Notes: generated by a model from the sequence alone, not told the origin. A stretch of 64,000 nt of DNA from Galeopsis tetrahit (GCA_963675135.1 OY776119.1:79105727-79169726), one strand, 5' to 3'. Shown: positions 47,070 to 58,085, counted from the stretch's first letter. Made by a program: numbers and translations.

Positions 47070-49217
47070 TTATCGTCTAGTCTGTACTAGTTTAGTACTC
47101 GTCTCCTCAGGATACCAGTCCTCGTATCTGACCTGATTTGGTCGTCCACGATTCCTAGTCCTTTGTTGACTTGTCTTAAACGGAACAGGCTTGTTGTTAA
47201 CTTTCTTTTTACCTCCCTTGGTATTTGGAATGTTAACTTGAGCTTGTTTTGGTACAGTACCTTTAGATGGAGTGTCAATATCGTATATCATTGGTTCTTT
47301 TCCTTTATCATTAGTCAAAGAACTTGAGATGAAAATAGTAGGGTTCTTAGGAACTTGATTAGACGAGCTGGGTGTCTCAGCACCTATGCCTGTCTTGTCA
47401 GCAGGAGCCCTATACCTATCTGACAATTCAAGGTTAACCTTAGATGAGTTAACCAGGTCAGTAAGTTTAAGGTCTAGAGTGACAACCTCGGTTTCTAAGA
47501 ACTTATTACGTTCTTCAAGCTTTTTGAACTTGCTTTGTAAAACATTAAATTCATGTTTCTCAGTAGCATGTGTCTTAAGTAGGTCTTGATACAACTTGTC
47601 TGTTAATGCACACTTGTCTTTGAGTTGTCTCAACTCTTCTTGCAAGCGTTCATTTAGGACTGTTATATTAGGATCTACTTTAGACTGAGCTTCCTTAAGA
47701 TCGATGATTTCTTGTCTTAAGATGATGTTTTCGTCACTGACTTCAATGAATGCCTTGTTGGCAAGTAGGAGGTCGTCTTCAACTGCACTAGTAGAGTGCT
47801 GAAGACTACTCCCTACTTTGCTACTGGCAGTGTCGCTTTCATCAGAATCTGATTCATCACAGGATTGAAAGGAAGTAGCAGATGATACCTCTTGGTCGAT
47901 TTTAGCCATGAAGCATAGACCATCATCTACTATGAAAACTTCATCGTGATCTGGTTCAGACGGGTAGCTAGATGAGGATGATGGCAACTCGTCTGAGTCA
48001 GAGTCAGAGTCATCATTGGCCATCATTGCCTTCTTACCACGGTTGTATCTTCTTTCCCTTCGTGCTTTGCGTTCTTCTCGATCATCAGTACTCAGGTCTA
48101 GACATTCATAAATGTAGTGACCTGGCTTTTCACAGTTATAGCACAAGAGATCATTAGTAGCCTTTTTAATAGGAGAATTGTTCCTTCGTTTATCACGTCT
48201 ATCAGAACGAGTGATCTTCCTACCATCAGACTCTCTATCTTGTTTGTTACCTTTCGAGACTTCGTCTCTCCTTTCGGACGAGTTTCGGTCTTGTCTGGTC
48301 TCAGACGCGTTCTTAGAAGCAGACCCTCTATGCTCTCTATAGAACTTCTTATATCTTCCGAAACGTTTATTCAGCCTATCAAACTTTCTAACCATGAGGT
48401 TTACCTGATCCTTCAGACTAAGATCAGTATCTAACTCGTCTTTCACAGAAGCAGACCTAGTCTTAGTCTTAGACCTGTCTATCTTAGACGAACTAGCCTT
48501 AAAAGCAACGTTCTTAGATACAACATGTTCTCTGTCACTACTTGCTATGGGTTCATCTTCGTCTAGATCAAACTCATGGGCCTTTAGAGTTTGAAACATG
48601 GTTTCTGCTGTCCATACGTCTATATCTTGGGTATTCTTAACAAGCATTTTTACCATCTTCCATCGACTATCAAGGCTTTTGAGAATCCTAAGATTGATTT
48701 CACGTGGAGTATAAGATTTACCAAGGACTTCCAAGTCATTCATGATTTTAGTAAAACGAGTATCCAACTGGTCTATTGTTTCACCAGCTTTCATATGAAA
48801 TGATTCGAATCTTTGGACTGCAGTAGAAAGCTTACTTTCTTTGATTAGGGATGTCCCTTCACAAATGATAGCTAAGCGATCCCACATTACTTTGGCAGTT
48901 TTACATTTTAACACTTTTCCCAGATACTCGTTAGGAAGAGTGTGTAAGATGTAATTCTTGGCCAAGCTATCCAAATTATTCTGTCTCATTTCTTCAGAGG
49001 TTAGTTCTGACCTTGGTTTCTTGACGAGTGTACCCACTGGTTGATTTGGGTCAAGGGCAGCAGTATTGGGGATCATGGTCACAATTGGACCTTCAGTGAC
49101 GACGGAGATCATTAAGTCTTGAGTGGAGTTGAAGATGGCTTCCATCCTTAGCTTCCAATAGTCGTAGTCTTGTACCTGGAACTTAGGTAGCTTGTTAGCG
49201 CTGATCTCAAGAGTCAT
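47070..49217 (-). CDS. Copia Gag, 715 residues
   Basis: This is the structural nucleocapsid polyprotein of the retrotransposon. The N-terminus is the Copia gag type (KLPKFQVQDYDYWKLRMEAI and a UBN2-like ...RFTKIMNDLEVLGKSY). A basic region follows, then a CCHC zinc knuckle (CYNCEKPGHYIYEC) at about residue 359, and a long C-terminal part with an acidic Ser/Asp-rich linker and a predicted coiled coil (VLNERLQEELRQLKDK). At 715 residues it is longer than the gag of most Copia elements but normal for Sireviruses. The ATG lies about 200 bases inside the 5' LTR boundary. It appears uninterrupted and could still make particles. Confidence 0.85.
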   Translation of the reverse strand: MTLEISANKLPKFQVQDYDYWKLRMEAIFNSTQDLMISVVTEGPIVTMIPNTAALDPNQPVGTLVKKPRSELTSEEMRQNNLDSLAKNYILHTLPNEYLGKVLKCKTAKVMWDRLAIICEGTSLIKESKLSTAVQRFESFHMKAGETIDQLDTRFTKIMNDLEVLGKSYTPREINLRILKSLDSRWKMVKMLVKNTQDIDVWTAETMFQTLKAHEFDLDEDEPIASSDREHVVSKNVAFKASSSKIDRSKTKTRSASVKDELDTDLSLKDQVNLMVRKFDRLNKRFGRYKKFYREHRGSASKNASETRQDRNSSERRDEVSKGNKQDRESDGRKITRSDRRDKRRNNSPIKKATNDLLCYNCEKPGHYIYECLDLSTDDREERKARRERRYNRGKKAMMANDDSDSDSDELPSSSSSYPSEPDHDEVFIVDDGLCFMAKIDQEVSSATSFQSCDESDSDESDTASSKVGSSLQHSTSAVEDDLLLANKAFIEVSDENIILRQEIIDLKEAQSKVDPNITVLNERLQEELRQLKDKCALTDKLYQDLLKTHATEKHEFNVLQSKFKKLEERNKFLETEVVTLDLKLTDLVNSSKVNLELSDRYRAPADKTGIGAETPSSSNQVPKNPTIFISSSLTNDKGKEPMIYDIDTPSKGTVPKQAQVNIPNTKGGKKKVNNKPVPFKTSQQRTRNRGRPNQVRYEDWYPEETSTKLVQTRR

Positions 49218-49401
49218 GTTTTCAAGAAATAAGTGCTAAGTAGAGTTATGATCAAGAATAACAGATAGGTCAAGAACAGGGAGCACGAAAACAAATGTTA
49301 CAAGAATATGATCAAGAACACGTATACAAGAACAATCAAGGACCAAGACTTCACCCTAAGTCTTAAGTCGGTTATCAAGAAACAGCAGTTCGTAAACTAC
49401 T

Positions 49402-49413
49402 GCTCTGATACCA
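49402..49413 (-). promoter_or_regulatory. Primer binding site (initiator tRNA-Met type)
   Basis: On the minus strand 'tggtatcagagc' lies two bases from the 5' LTR. This is the usual plant LTR-retrotransposon primer site, complementary to the 3' end of initiator tRNA-Met. Confidence 0.9.
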
Positions 49414-49415
49414 CT

Positions 49416-50755
49416 TGTAGGTCCCTAAGTTGAGTTAATATCGAGGGAAGCTAAAGAAAATGTCTAGAGGGGGTGAATAGACTTTTCTAAAATCTTTCGA
49501 TATATCAGAATTACACTGTGCGGAATGCGAAATTAACAATGAGCCCAATTAAAGTTTATACTCAACTTAATTCGAGAACTCTGTTTTATGTATACTCAAC
49601 TAGTCTAGATCAGTTATGTTATTCAATCAACTAAACAATTAACCAATTAAACAACAAACAAAACAGTAAAGTAAATCGAACACGAGATTTATAGTGGTTA
49701 GACAAATTGTCTACATCCACTCTCACAAACCCAGTTGTGAAATTCTTATTAACTCGTCCAATGGAGTAATATGTTCTTGTAGCTTTAAGTCCCAAGAAAT
49801 AAGACTTAGATCTTCTCGATAACACTTCCAAGTGCCTCTTCGATCTTACTAGCTATTTTACAAGTAACTAGCAACTTGAAACAACAAAAGAAAATAAAAC
49901 TTCTCTTCCGTCCAGTAGTAGCCTTCTGATCTTCACTTGTCTTGTGTAGCTTCACTTTCTGAACTTCAATCTCTAAGAGAAAACTTCACTTGAATCTTCA
50001 ACAATGCTTGCAGTATCAATATCTCAGTAATCAGTATCTCAATTATCAGTAGTCTGTTTTCAGTAGTCTTCAAATGATAAACTCCTTCAAGTATTTATAT
50101 ACTTCGAACTTCAAGAATTCAGGTAGTTGTAACCAACCTTTCTTGATAACTGATTTCAACTGAATCTTCTTATCCATAAACGCGTTTCTTGTTACGAATT
50201 AGTTATTCCATAACTAACTTCTCCATCCTTATCTTTCACGCGTATTTGTAACTAACTTTATGATAACTTGTCTTGTGTAGTCCAGTAGATGCACTTGACT
50301 TGTAGTCCACCTGTCTTGAGTAGTAGACTGGTCTTCTCTTCTTGTACAGTAGACTTCTAATAGAACTAATCTAGTCCTATCATCTAACCTAACAAGACTA
50401 TTACATTACATTAAGCTTTTATAACAAAGCTTAGTCAACTTATAACTATACAATGAATCTATCTATTACATTTAAAAACATGAGCTCTATACAATAATTA
50501 TAGCTCAATAACAATCTAACATATACAATCAAATATGAAGTACTTATACATTGTACTTATCTTTCAATAATACTTGCATTATAAAATTGTACTTGTCTTG
50601 TGAATTCTACTGATCTGTACAAGATGACTTCAACTCAACTAGACTAGATCAATCAATACTTAGAAAATATTCAAGTCTTCTTTTGGCTTATCAAAACTTC
50701 ATCTTTTATCTTTTATTCATCATTTAGGACTTGTTCTAGGATTCATATCCCAACA
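49416..50755 (-). repeat. 5' LTR of the Copia element
   Basis: This 1340-bp LTR should hold the element's promoter and polyadenylation signal. Differences from the other LTR seen by eye: one G fewer in the G run near 49470, and single-base changes near 49699, 49853, 49949 and 49974. Confidence 0.93.
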
Positions 50756-51245
50756 CAGAGTATGAGACTAAGCCGTAAGGAGGCGCCGTGTGAGGAGAAC
50801 AAAGAGTTTTACACTTTTAGAAGGAGTGGCTAGGGTTTGGAATATAAAAAATGAGATGGAGCAAAATATATTATAATATTAAACATTTAAAGTCTAAACC
50901 ATTAGTATTAGTAAATGTATGTGCGCCGTCCACGTACAGTAGATAGTAGTAGTGGAATTAGTTAATTAATCAGAATAAATTATACTAATATATAATCAAT
51001 TAAATTTTATATGTCTAAGAAAATGTTCTAATATATATAATAGTATAATTCTAATATTTTATATAAAAATATATATTATAAATTAGCGGTCCGGTCGGTG
51101 CGATTAATCATCTAAAATCTAAATTGCACCGTTATTGCGGTGCGGTTTCGTATAATTATTTTAACCGCGGTTTAAAGCGGTTTTTTAAACTAACGGTGTG
51201 GTGCGGTCGGTTTTTGCGGTTTTTAAAATTTTATGATCACCCCTA

Positions 51246-51518
51246 CTTATGACCATCAAATATGTACATGATCAGGGTTGACACTTACTTTGAATTGAAT
51301 CGGACTCGATCCTCACGATTGACACTTTTAAGAGTTAATGGTCTTTCATCCCTTGGTGTTCACAGGGTCTTTTGAGCCAGATCCACCCTCTTACGTAGGA
51401 CATGCACATCAAATACTCACATGTCTTTAGAAAGGCCAATCAGACGGCGGACGCTATGGCCAAGACAAGCCTTGACTATGTCTGGACTCTGGAGGGGTTA
51501 CCTCCCAAGGTTTTCTAA
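51246..51518 (+). mobile_element. LINE RNase H fragment, right half (split by hAT)
   Basis: This continues the fragment at 34326-34497 after the duplicated 8-bp target: 'catgatcaggg', 'gaatcggactcgatcctcac', 'gacatgcacatcaaatactc' and 'ggcggacgctatggccaaga'. It matches 827-1080 of the LINE at the window start. Confidence 0.85.
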
Positions 51519-52106
51519 TCAAGGCTAGACATGTGAATTTATGATCATAGATTTTTTTTTCTTTTATATTATACCTTTTATTGTAAAAAATAACATTTTC
51601 ACACATTTTACTCTTCACATTAACATCATTTTCCTAAAAAAAAAAAAGGAATTGTTTTTCTTCCTTGATTTTTAGCTGAAAATTTTGGGAAAGAAAAATC
51701 TTAAAAAAATAAATCTATTCTGAAAAATATTATAAAAAATCAACTAAACCTTAAAAAATATATATATAAATAATAATCTTAAAATATATTATAAAAAAAA
51801 AACCAAAATAAAGTATATATATTATTAAAAAATCAACCACATCATAAAAATATATCCAAATTTAAAACATCAATTAAAATCTGAAAAAAGTAAATAAAAA
51901 ATTAAGAAAATCAACTAAATGTTCAAAAATTATTAAGTTAATTTAAAATTCTATTGAACCTAAAATATTAAATAAATAATTTAATTAAAAGCATCAGTTT
52001 AGATTCAAAATTAAAAAAAAAAAAGCAATAAGAAAAATCGAGTAAATCTTAAAAAATATTTAAATTATAAATAAAATAAAAAGTAAAAATATTCTAAAAT
52101 CAATCA
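51519..52106. other. AT-rich intergenic, no feature seen
   Basis: Low-complexity A/T sequence after the LINE fragment. No gene or element boundary was recognised. Confidence 0.4.
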
Positions 52107-52690
52107 GGCATGTTTGTTTTGGGATGGGAAATCTGGATTTGGGATTTCGAAACTCCACCCCCGACAGTTTGGGCATGTTCGTTTTGAGATTTGGAGGATT
52201 TTGAAATCTGGATTTCAAAATCCTAATACTTTTTATGTTTTGTGTTTGTTTTGAGATTTATGTAGGGTAGGATTTAACTTTATAGAATAGGATTATAGGT
52301 TTTATAGGTATTTATATAGGATTTGTAGGTATTTATAGGGTTGACTTTTATAGAGTTTATAGGTATTTATAGGGTGGATTTTGAAATCCTGAATCAAAAT
52401 TCCAAACTGTAACGGGGTGGAGTTTCGAAATCCCAAATCCGGATTTCCAATGCTCTTTGGGATTTTGATTCAAGATTTCAAAATCCCACCCTATAAACCC
52501 TACAATAGTCAACCCTATAAATACTTACAAACCCTATATAAATACCTATAAAACCTATAATCCTATTCTATAAAGTTAAATCCTACCCTACATAAATCCC
52601 AAAACAAACACAAGACATAAAAAACATTAGGATTTTGAAATCCACTAGATTTTGAAATCCGGATTTCAAAATTCTCAAAATCCCAAAACA
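52107..52690. repeat. Foldback element of about 0.58 kb
   Basis: A long imperfect palindrome: 'tgttttgagatttatgtagg', 'gtaggatttaactttataga' and 'ataggttttataggtattta' on the left (52245-52310) are answered by their complements on the right (52510-52610). The outer parts ('ggattttgaaatc', 'gatttcaaaatcc') also pair. The centre is near 52430. The left start word 'ggcatgtttgttttgggat' is repeated as 'ggcatgttcgttttgagat' 65 bp inside, suggesting one copy inserted at the end of another. It resembles a TIR MITE; no target duplication was identified. Confidence 0.75.
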
Positions 52691-53844
52691 ATTTTTTTCC
52701 CTTTTTTTTTTTGGGCTTTTTCTCAGCTTGTTTTCTTCTTCTTCTTATTTTTTTTTCCTTTTTTCGCCTATAGTTTTCCTCCTTTTTTTTCGCATGTAAT
52801 TTTTTTTTCGGCTGTTTTCTAATTTTTTTTATTAATTAAAAATGGATATTAAAAAGTGTAAATAAATATAACTAAAAATACAACACAATATTACTAAAAA
52901 GTGTAAATTAATTTAACTGAAAAGTGAAAAGTGCAACACAATATTTCTAAAAAGTGTGAGTCACTATAAATAAAAATATTATTGTAAAGTGTAGACACTA
53001 CAATAGAAAAGTACAACACCGTTTATCAAAAAGTGTAAGTCACATAATTGAAAAGTGCAACACCAAAATTAACTAAAGAATAGAGCAAAAATGTGTAAAA
53101 TAATTATTACTATAAAACATAATTCACTTTAACTTAAAAATGTAACATTATAATATTAAAAAGTATAAATCTTTATAACTGAAAAATACAAAATAATATT
53201 AGTAGAAAGTGTTGGTTATATTTTTATTTATTTATTAATGTTACACATTTTTATTAGTTACTACTTGTACTTTCACTTTTAATATTATTCAAACAAAATC
53301 GAACATGAGTTGTTGTAGTAAAATGAAGAAGCTATTTGTGCATTCTTCTATAGTACACTCGAGTCCACGACATCAATCAAAGCTAACAAAATTGAAAATA
53401 TCTCAAAAAATGGGTAGTTGCAAAATAAATCACAACTATCAGAGAATATTTATTTTTTCTTTGTAATTCGATACAACACTCTTCTAAATTTTACAATTTG
53501 ATGCTTTAATATATTTGTTCAATCAATTTTAATGTGATTCTAGAAATGTCGAACTTATCGTGCTATTGCCACGTAGGCGGCTACCAACTAATAAAAAAAG
53601 TTAATGAAAAAAATACATTGAAAGTCACAAGTTCACAATGCCTAAAATCCATCAATTTGGAAGGAATTCATTAAATCAATAGCCGTAACATTAAAGCCGT
53701 AAAATGGTAAATAAAGTCTACGAGTATGTATTAAAATAAAAGGCAAAAGATAGATCTAGAGTTATAAGTTCATAAGTCGAATCAGAAGTTAGAGTGTCAT
53801 TAAAATTTTGGGAGAATTACACTATAGGACATTTCACCTACTAA
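52691..53844. other. AT-rich intergenic with degenerate short repeats
   Basis: No gene was seen. Between 52850 and 53220, diverged copies of 'aaaagtgtaa', 'aactgaaaagtg' and 'aaagtgcaacac' recur every 40-50 bases, related in wording to the array at 25380-25625. From 53812 the dispersed 'ttacactataggaca' module begins. Confidence 0.45.
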
Positions 53845-54649
53845 AGGGGTGTATTCAATTGAGATTCTGTTGGATTTTTTTGGACTTTTAAAATCTGGTG
53901 TATTCAATCCGAATTTTTAAAAGTCTTTCAAAATTTTGAGGTATTCAATACGGATTTTAAAAAGTCTTTAGAAATCTTTAGGTATTCAACAATCTATAAA
54001 TTTTAATACTTTATGGATTTCGTTGGATTTTCCTTCAAAAATATAAATAAATTTCACTATTCAAAATATCTTCTAAAAACCAGAGATTTCAACGATTCTC
54101 TCAGAAGACTCTGAAAGAGAAAGAAAAAAAAAACTTTGTTGTTCTTCTAATAAAATTTCAACTACTAACCTACTGCATTAGTCTCATTCGAAAGCACTTG
54201 TTATTTGAAACAAAAAGATATACAACACAAAAACATTATAAAAGTTTTTATTATTTCAGAATTTTACACTATAAAACTGGTTCATACTATAAAACTGGTT
54301 CATGGCTATCACATTCCAGAAAAGTAGAGAAAAATCAGACATTCTTGCTGTTCGAACCACAAAATCCTACACAGCCTCACAGTTTACAAAATCGAAAAGC
54401 TGTCCATCTTCCTGCTCTTCTTCAAACGAAATAAAATCAACGTAACTATTTTCTTCAATAAGCATCACAAATTCTTCACCACCATTATTATCGTGAAAAA
54501 ATTACATCTCTGTATTTTAAAATTATGTTCTCTCTTTAAAAATTATAGTATATCGGCACAGTTGACACCGTTAGGTTAGCAATAATATATTATCGATCGC
54601 CACCTAATTATCTCAAAGAACATTTATTCACGATGTTCTTGAGATCTTA

Positions 54650-55207
54650 AAGTTAGCCTGTGGTGATGTTCAATATCATCTAAAAGATTTTGGTGTCAAG
54701 GTCATTACCCCCAGAAATGCAAGTGAATTATTCAATCTTCGCCATGCCATGCATCACATTAAGAAAGAAATGTGATTGAGAGAATTTTTGATATTTTCAA
54801 ATCGCTATTCACAATTTTCAAAACCCACCTCCTCCGTTCCCATTTCAAACACAAGCAGAGTTAGTATTGGCTTGTGATTACATAACTTTCTTTCTTCGGA
54901 AAGGCTTGTGATTACATAACTTTCTTCGGAAAGAATGTCGCTATGATGAATTTAGAGAAATTTTGTAATTACTTTCTCAAAGCCTGCATGGAGAACTAGT
55001 ATTGCTAATGCTGTGTGAGAAATGATTCTTCGGAAAGAATGTCGCTCTGATGAATTTCCAGTCGAATATAAAGAATGTCGCTCTGATGAATTTCCAGTCG
55101 AATATAAAGAAGAGAAAATTTGTAATTACTTTCTCAAAGCCAACTACAACAAAGAACTGAAGTTAATGCATGGAGAACTAGTATTGCTAATGCTATGTGA
55201 GAAATGA
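54650..55207 (+). pseudogene. Harbinger transposase (DDE_4) remnant
   Basis: In shifting frames the plus strand encodes the C-terminal part of a PIF/Harbinger nuclease: NASELFNLRHA, a His/Lys-rich stretch, and then LRKECRSDEFPVE, which is typical of the family's end. The motif ECRSDEFPVEYK is present twice in tandem (41-bp unit at about 55036-55105). Frameshifts throughout make it inactive. Confidence 0.75.
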
Positions 55208-55216
55208 GACCGAGGT

Positions 55217-55397
55217 TAGGGGTGGGAATGGGCCAAGCTATCCGACAGGGGCTACGGCTCGGCCTATTAAAGCTCGGCTCGACTCGTTTAATAAACAAAT
55301 CGGGCTCAAACTTTTTTAGAAGCCTCTTTAGTTAAATAGGCCGGGCTCAAGCTTTTCCGTAAGCCTTTTAAGCCCAACAGGCCGACCTATATAACTT

Positions 55398-55465
<68 letters not shown>

Positions 55466-55825
55466 GTATATACTTATATAATATGTGATTTTCAAATAAA
55501 TAAGTAAGAAAATTTAGTAATAGTTGAATATTTTTTTGGAACATTTGATAATTTGCTATTTGTTCCATTTCTTCATTTTGAGATTTAAATAGTTAATTTT
55601 TATAATTTAATGATAATACTGTTGTAGAATATTTTTTTTTTTTTTTAAAATACACTAATAAGACTAAAGGCTTTCGGGCCAGACCTATTTATTAAAAAGG
55701 TCAGCCTTGAGCCTTTAAAAAAAGCCTATGACAGGCCATGGGCCAGGCTTGGGCTTAAGAAATATATAACAGATCAGACTTTTTTTTCTTAAAGCCTACC
55801 CAGGCCTGGCCCATTTCCACCCCTA
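55217..55825. mobile_element. Non-autonomous hAT element nested in the Harbinger element
   Basis: Ends 'taggggtgggaatgggcc' and 'ggcccatttccacccctag' form inverted repeats with one mismatch. It is flanked by 'cgaggt' on both sides (7 of 8 when extended to 8 bp), so the exact edge is uncertain by a base or two. Subterminal 'ggctcg/gggctcaa/aggcc' words repeat in both orientations. It contains a long (AT)n run at 55399-55460. Confidence 0.8.
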
Positions 55826-56180
55826 GCGAGGTATAACGTGATGAAAATGAAGATGAGAATAATAATGATGAATAATAATTTATTTATTTTGAACTAATAT
55901 ATTTTTGGTATTTTTTCTAAATAATTTAGATAATTTTTTATATATACAAGTGTGTTCGATATACACGTTTGCATCAATAGTTTTAGGGGCGTAGTTTATG
56001 GAAATCCATGTAAATCAATAAAAAAATGTCTATTTCAAAATCCTGTCAAATCTATGAAAATCCATATAAATAAATAAAAAAGTAAGTCAAACTCTGCATG
56101 GAGTCTATGGATTTTCTAAATCTACTGACTTTTAAAGTCCAAAAAAATCCAACAAAATCTCAATTGAATACACCCCGTAA

Positions 56181-57040
56181 GTCTCTGTAAATCAAGGAAG
56201 ATTTTAGTGCAGTTACAAATCAAGGCAAATTAACCAATTGAAGTACAATTATACCCCTACTGCGTTGATAAGAATTTCAATTTCAAAATAATTAGATTTA
56301 AATAATTTAATTAATGGAAAGTCAACTAAAATAAAAAACATTAATAAAAATCTGGAAGATTTTTTTCCTCGATAATCGCGTCAAATTCTTAATTCCAAAA
56401 AACTTTCCTAATACCTTAGCGAACATTAATTCCTAAAACATTGATCATTCTCTCTCCATTAAAGCTGAAAGAAGAAAACGGAAAGCAAGAAGAACCCTTG
56501 TGCCGAGAATCCTTCAAGGTATTTAGTGTAAAAATCAACAAGAAAAACTATTTCATTAATTAATACATAATTTTTTCAAATTAAATATTCGGTATACACA
56601 ATCATATGGATAAATACTGAAATTATTATCACATTGAATATATACTTCTTTTAATTAAAATTATTTAGAAACATAAAAAAGTACAAATAAAAGATATATA
56701 CATTATTATTGTTTTAGTATAATTAAATATGCACAGAAAAATAAACGTAGGGGTACATAACATATGCACAACGTAGTGCATATAAAATATAGCATGCGAT
56801 AATGTTGTGCATATACGTGAAATATATGCATAGAAATATACATATATTATATAATATGCAATACTATTATACATAAAAAGATTGAATATATATACTTTAA
56901 TTTAATAGTTTCGGTATTGTTATTTGGGAAATAGAGAAAGGTGTATTATAAAAAGCAGAGAAATTGGTTGGGGGAGGGAGGGGGTAGGTGTCGGCTCGGG
57001 GAGGGGGTAGCGAGTTGTTATTTGGAAATACAAACAATAC
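56181..57040. repeat. Dispersed AT-rich module, copy 3
   Basis: This continues the module interrupted by the Harbinger element: 'gtctctgtaaatcaagg', 'acaattatacccct', 'aagtcaacta' and 'cctcgataatcg', followed by 'atatgca' words. It is related to 7080-7700 and 15215-15700. A G-rich patch lies at 56970-57010. Confidence 0.5.
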
Positions 57041-57433
57041 TTATAATATATAATATGCATAACTATTATAGGCAAAGTAGTGCATATAGTTGAAATATAT
57101 GCATAACTCTATCATCCCCAATAAATCTGAATTAGATTCTAAACAGCTTTTATTAATGTCACCAATCGAGTATAAGATTGTCGGATTACCTGAAGATATA
57201 TGAGGCCACGATGCAGTAATTTGATCAACAATCTCCTGGAAAGAGGATCCGACGGTGACAAGAATCATTTTACACTTTTCTTCGAAATCAACCTTCAGGA
57301 ACACAGTGTAATCCATGACAGATGGGCTTGAAATTGATAAGACAATTGATGTTATATGATGACGTAACCGTGTGAATTGATTATCCCCAAATTTTAACAG
57401 AAAATGCATGACGATGATAGAGGTTATCATCAA
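57041..57433 (-). pseudogene. Mutator-type transposase N-terminal (PB1-like) fragment, tentative
   Basis: This minus-strand frame of 130 codons includes the segment MDYTVFLKVDFEEKCKMILV, TVGSSFQEIVDQITASWP and LESNSDLLGMIELC. The pattern (hydrophobic strand, VTVG, SDSDL-like end) resembles the N-terminal PB1-like module of plant Mutator/SWIM-type transposases. No zinc finger or DDE core follows. It lies inside the dispersed module, so I read it as a fragment of that element's former transposase. Family assignment is from memory of the pattern only. Confidence 0.4.
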
Positions 57434-58040
57434 TTCATGGAGATTATGCTGAAATTGATTGAAGATATTTGAAAACGGAGAAAGAGTGTGAAGCTGATAG
57501 AGGTTAGCATCGACATAATGCTGAATTGAAAGATTGGAAACGCTGAAAGATTATGATGCATTGATTACAGACGTAATAAAAAAATGAAAATGATTGATTA
57601 AATTAAAATTCAACGGAAAGATCAGCTATAGTTAAGGGAGTCTTATTTAAATTTAATATTAATTTTCTAGCTAAATAATAATAATTTGATTCTATATTAT
57701 AATATCCAAATTTTTTGCTCTGAATTAAAAAATGTGTTTGGATCTTGGTATATATTATAAACAAATTCTAAAATTTTGTTAGGAAAAACACTCCAGAAAA
57801 AAAAAGTACACTCCTCTAAAAAATACCAATAAAAAAAAAAAAACTGAAAAAACAAACATAACTCAAAAGAACGGGAACAGGAAAAAATGACTTATGAGGG
57901 ATAAAAAACATTGCTTCATCGTCCTGCGTACGAGACGAGGAGAATTCTACCAAAAATCAAAGAAAACATTGATGAATTTGGTAGGTAATCTATGTAAATA
58001 CAAAAAAAAAAAAAAAAAAACAAAACAAAACAAACGTGTG

Positions 58041-58085
<45 letters not shown>

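Larger units (their letters stand above)
37814..50755 (-). mobile_element. Copia retrotransposon, SIRE-like, with extra envelope-like frame
   Basis: This 12.9-kb LTR retrotransposon is inserted about 200 bp upstream of the hAT transposase ATG. It has TG..CA LTRs (37814-39154 and 49416-50755) and a 5-bp duplication 'cagag' (37809-37813 and 50756-50760). A tRNA-Met-type primer site and a polypurine tract are present. Gene order on the minus strand is gag, protease, integrase, RT-RNase H, then a long extra frame before the 3' LTR. Integrase before RT defines Copia; a large gag with coiled coil and an extra downstream frame point to the Sirevirus group. By eye the LTRs differ at four bases and one G-run length, so insertion is recent, yet its genes are broken at several places. 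Confidence 0.93.
34498..51245. mobile_element. hAT transposon, split by a Copia element
   Basis: The left end 'taggggtgatca' and the right-end complement 'tgatcaccccta' are perfect 12-bp inverted repeats. The element is flanked by the exact 8-bp duplication 'cttatgac' (34490-34497 and 51246-51253). Subterminal regions are packed with 'gcggttt/ggtcggtt' repeats (34520-34665 and 51090-51225), the expected transposase-binding sites. Without the nested Copia element and its target duplication the transposon is about 3.8 kb, a normal size for an autonomous hAT. It carries a BED-finger hAT transposase gene on the minus strand, now broken. Short tandem duplications (47 bp at about 34804-34897; about 62 bp at about 34980-35065) lie in its 3' part. 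Confidence 0.95.
53845..56177. mobile_element. PIF/Harbinger element, 2.3 kb, decayed
   Basis: Long inverted ends: 'ggggtgtattcaattgagat' at the left (from 53846) and its complement at the right (ending 56176), extending for about 44 bp with two mismatches. It is flanked by TAA (53842-53844 and 56178-56180), the PIF/Harbinger duplication. Inside is a remnant of a Harbinger nuclease and a nested hAT element at 55217-55825. The element sits within the dispersed module that also occurs at 14.4 and 15.2 kb. Confidence 0.9.

Noticed and set aside
55368..55568. ORF with a long YI repeat
   Set aside because: Translation of an (AT)n microsatellite within the hAT element.
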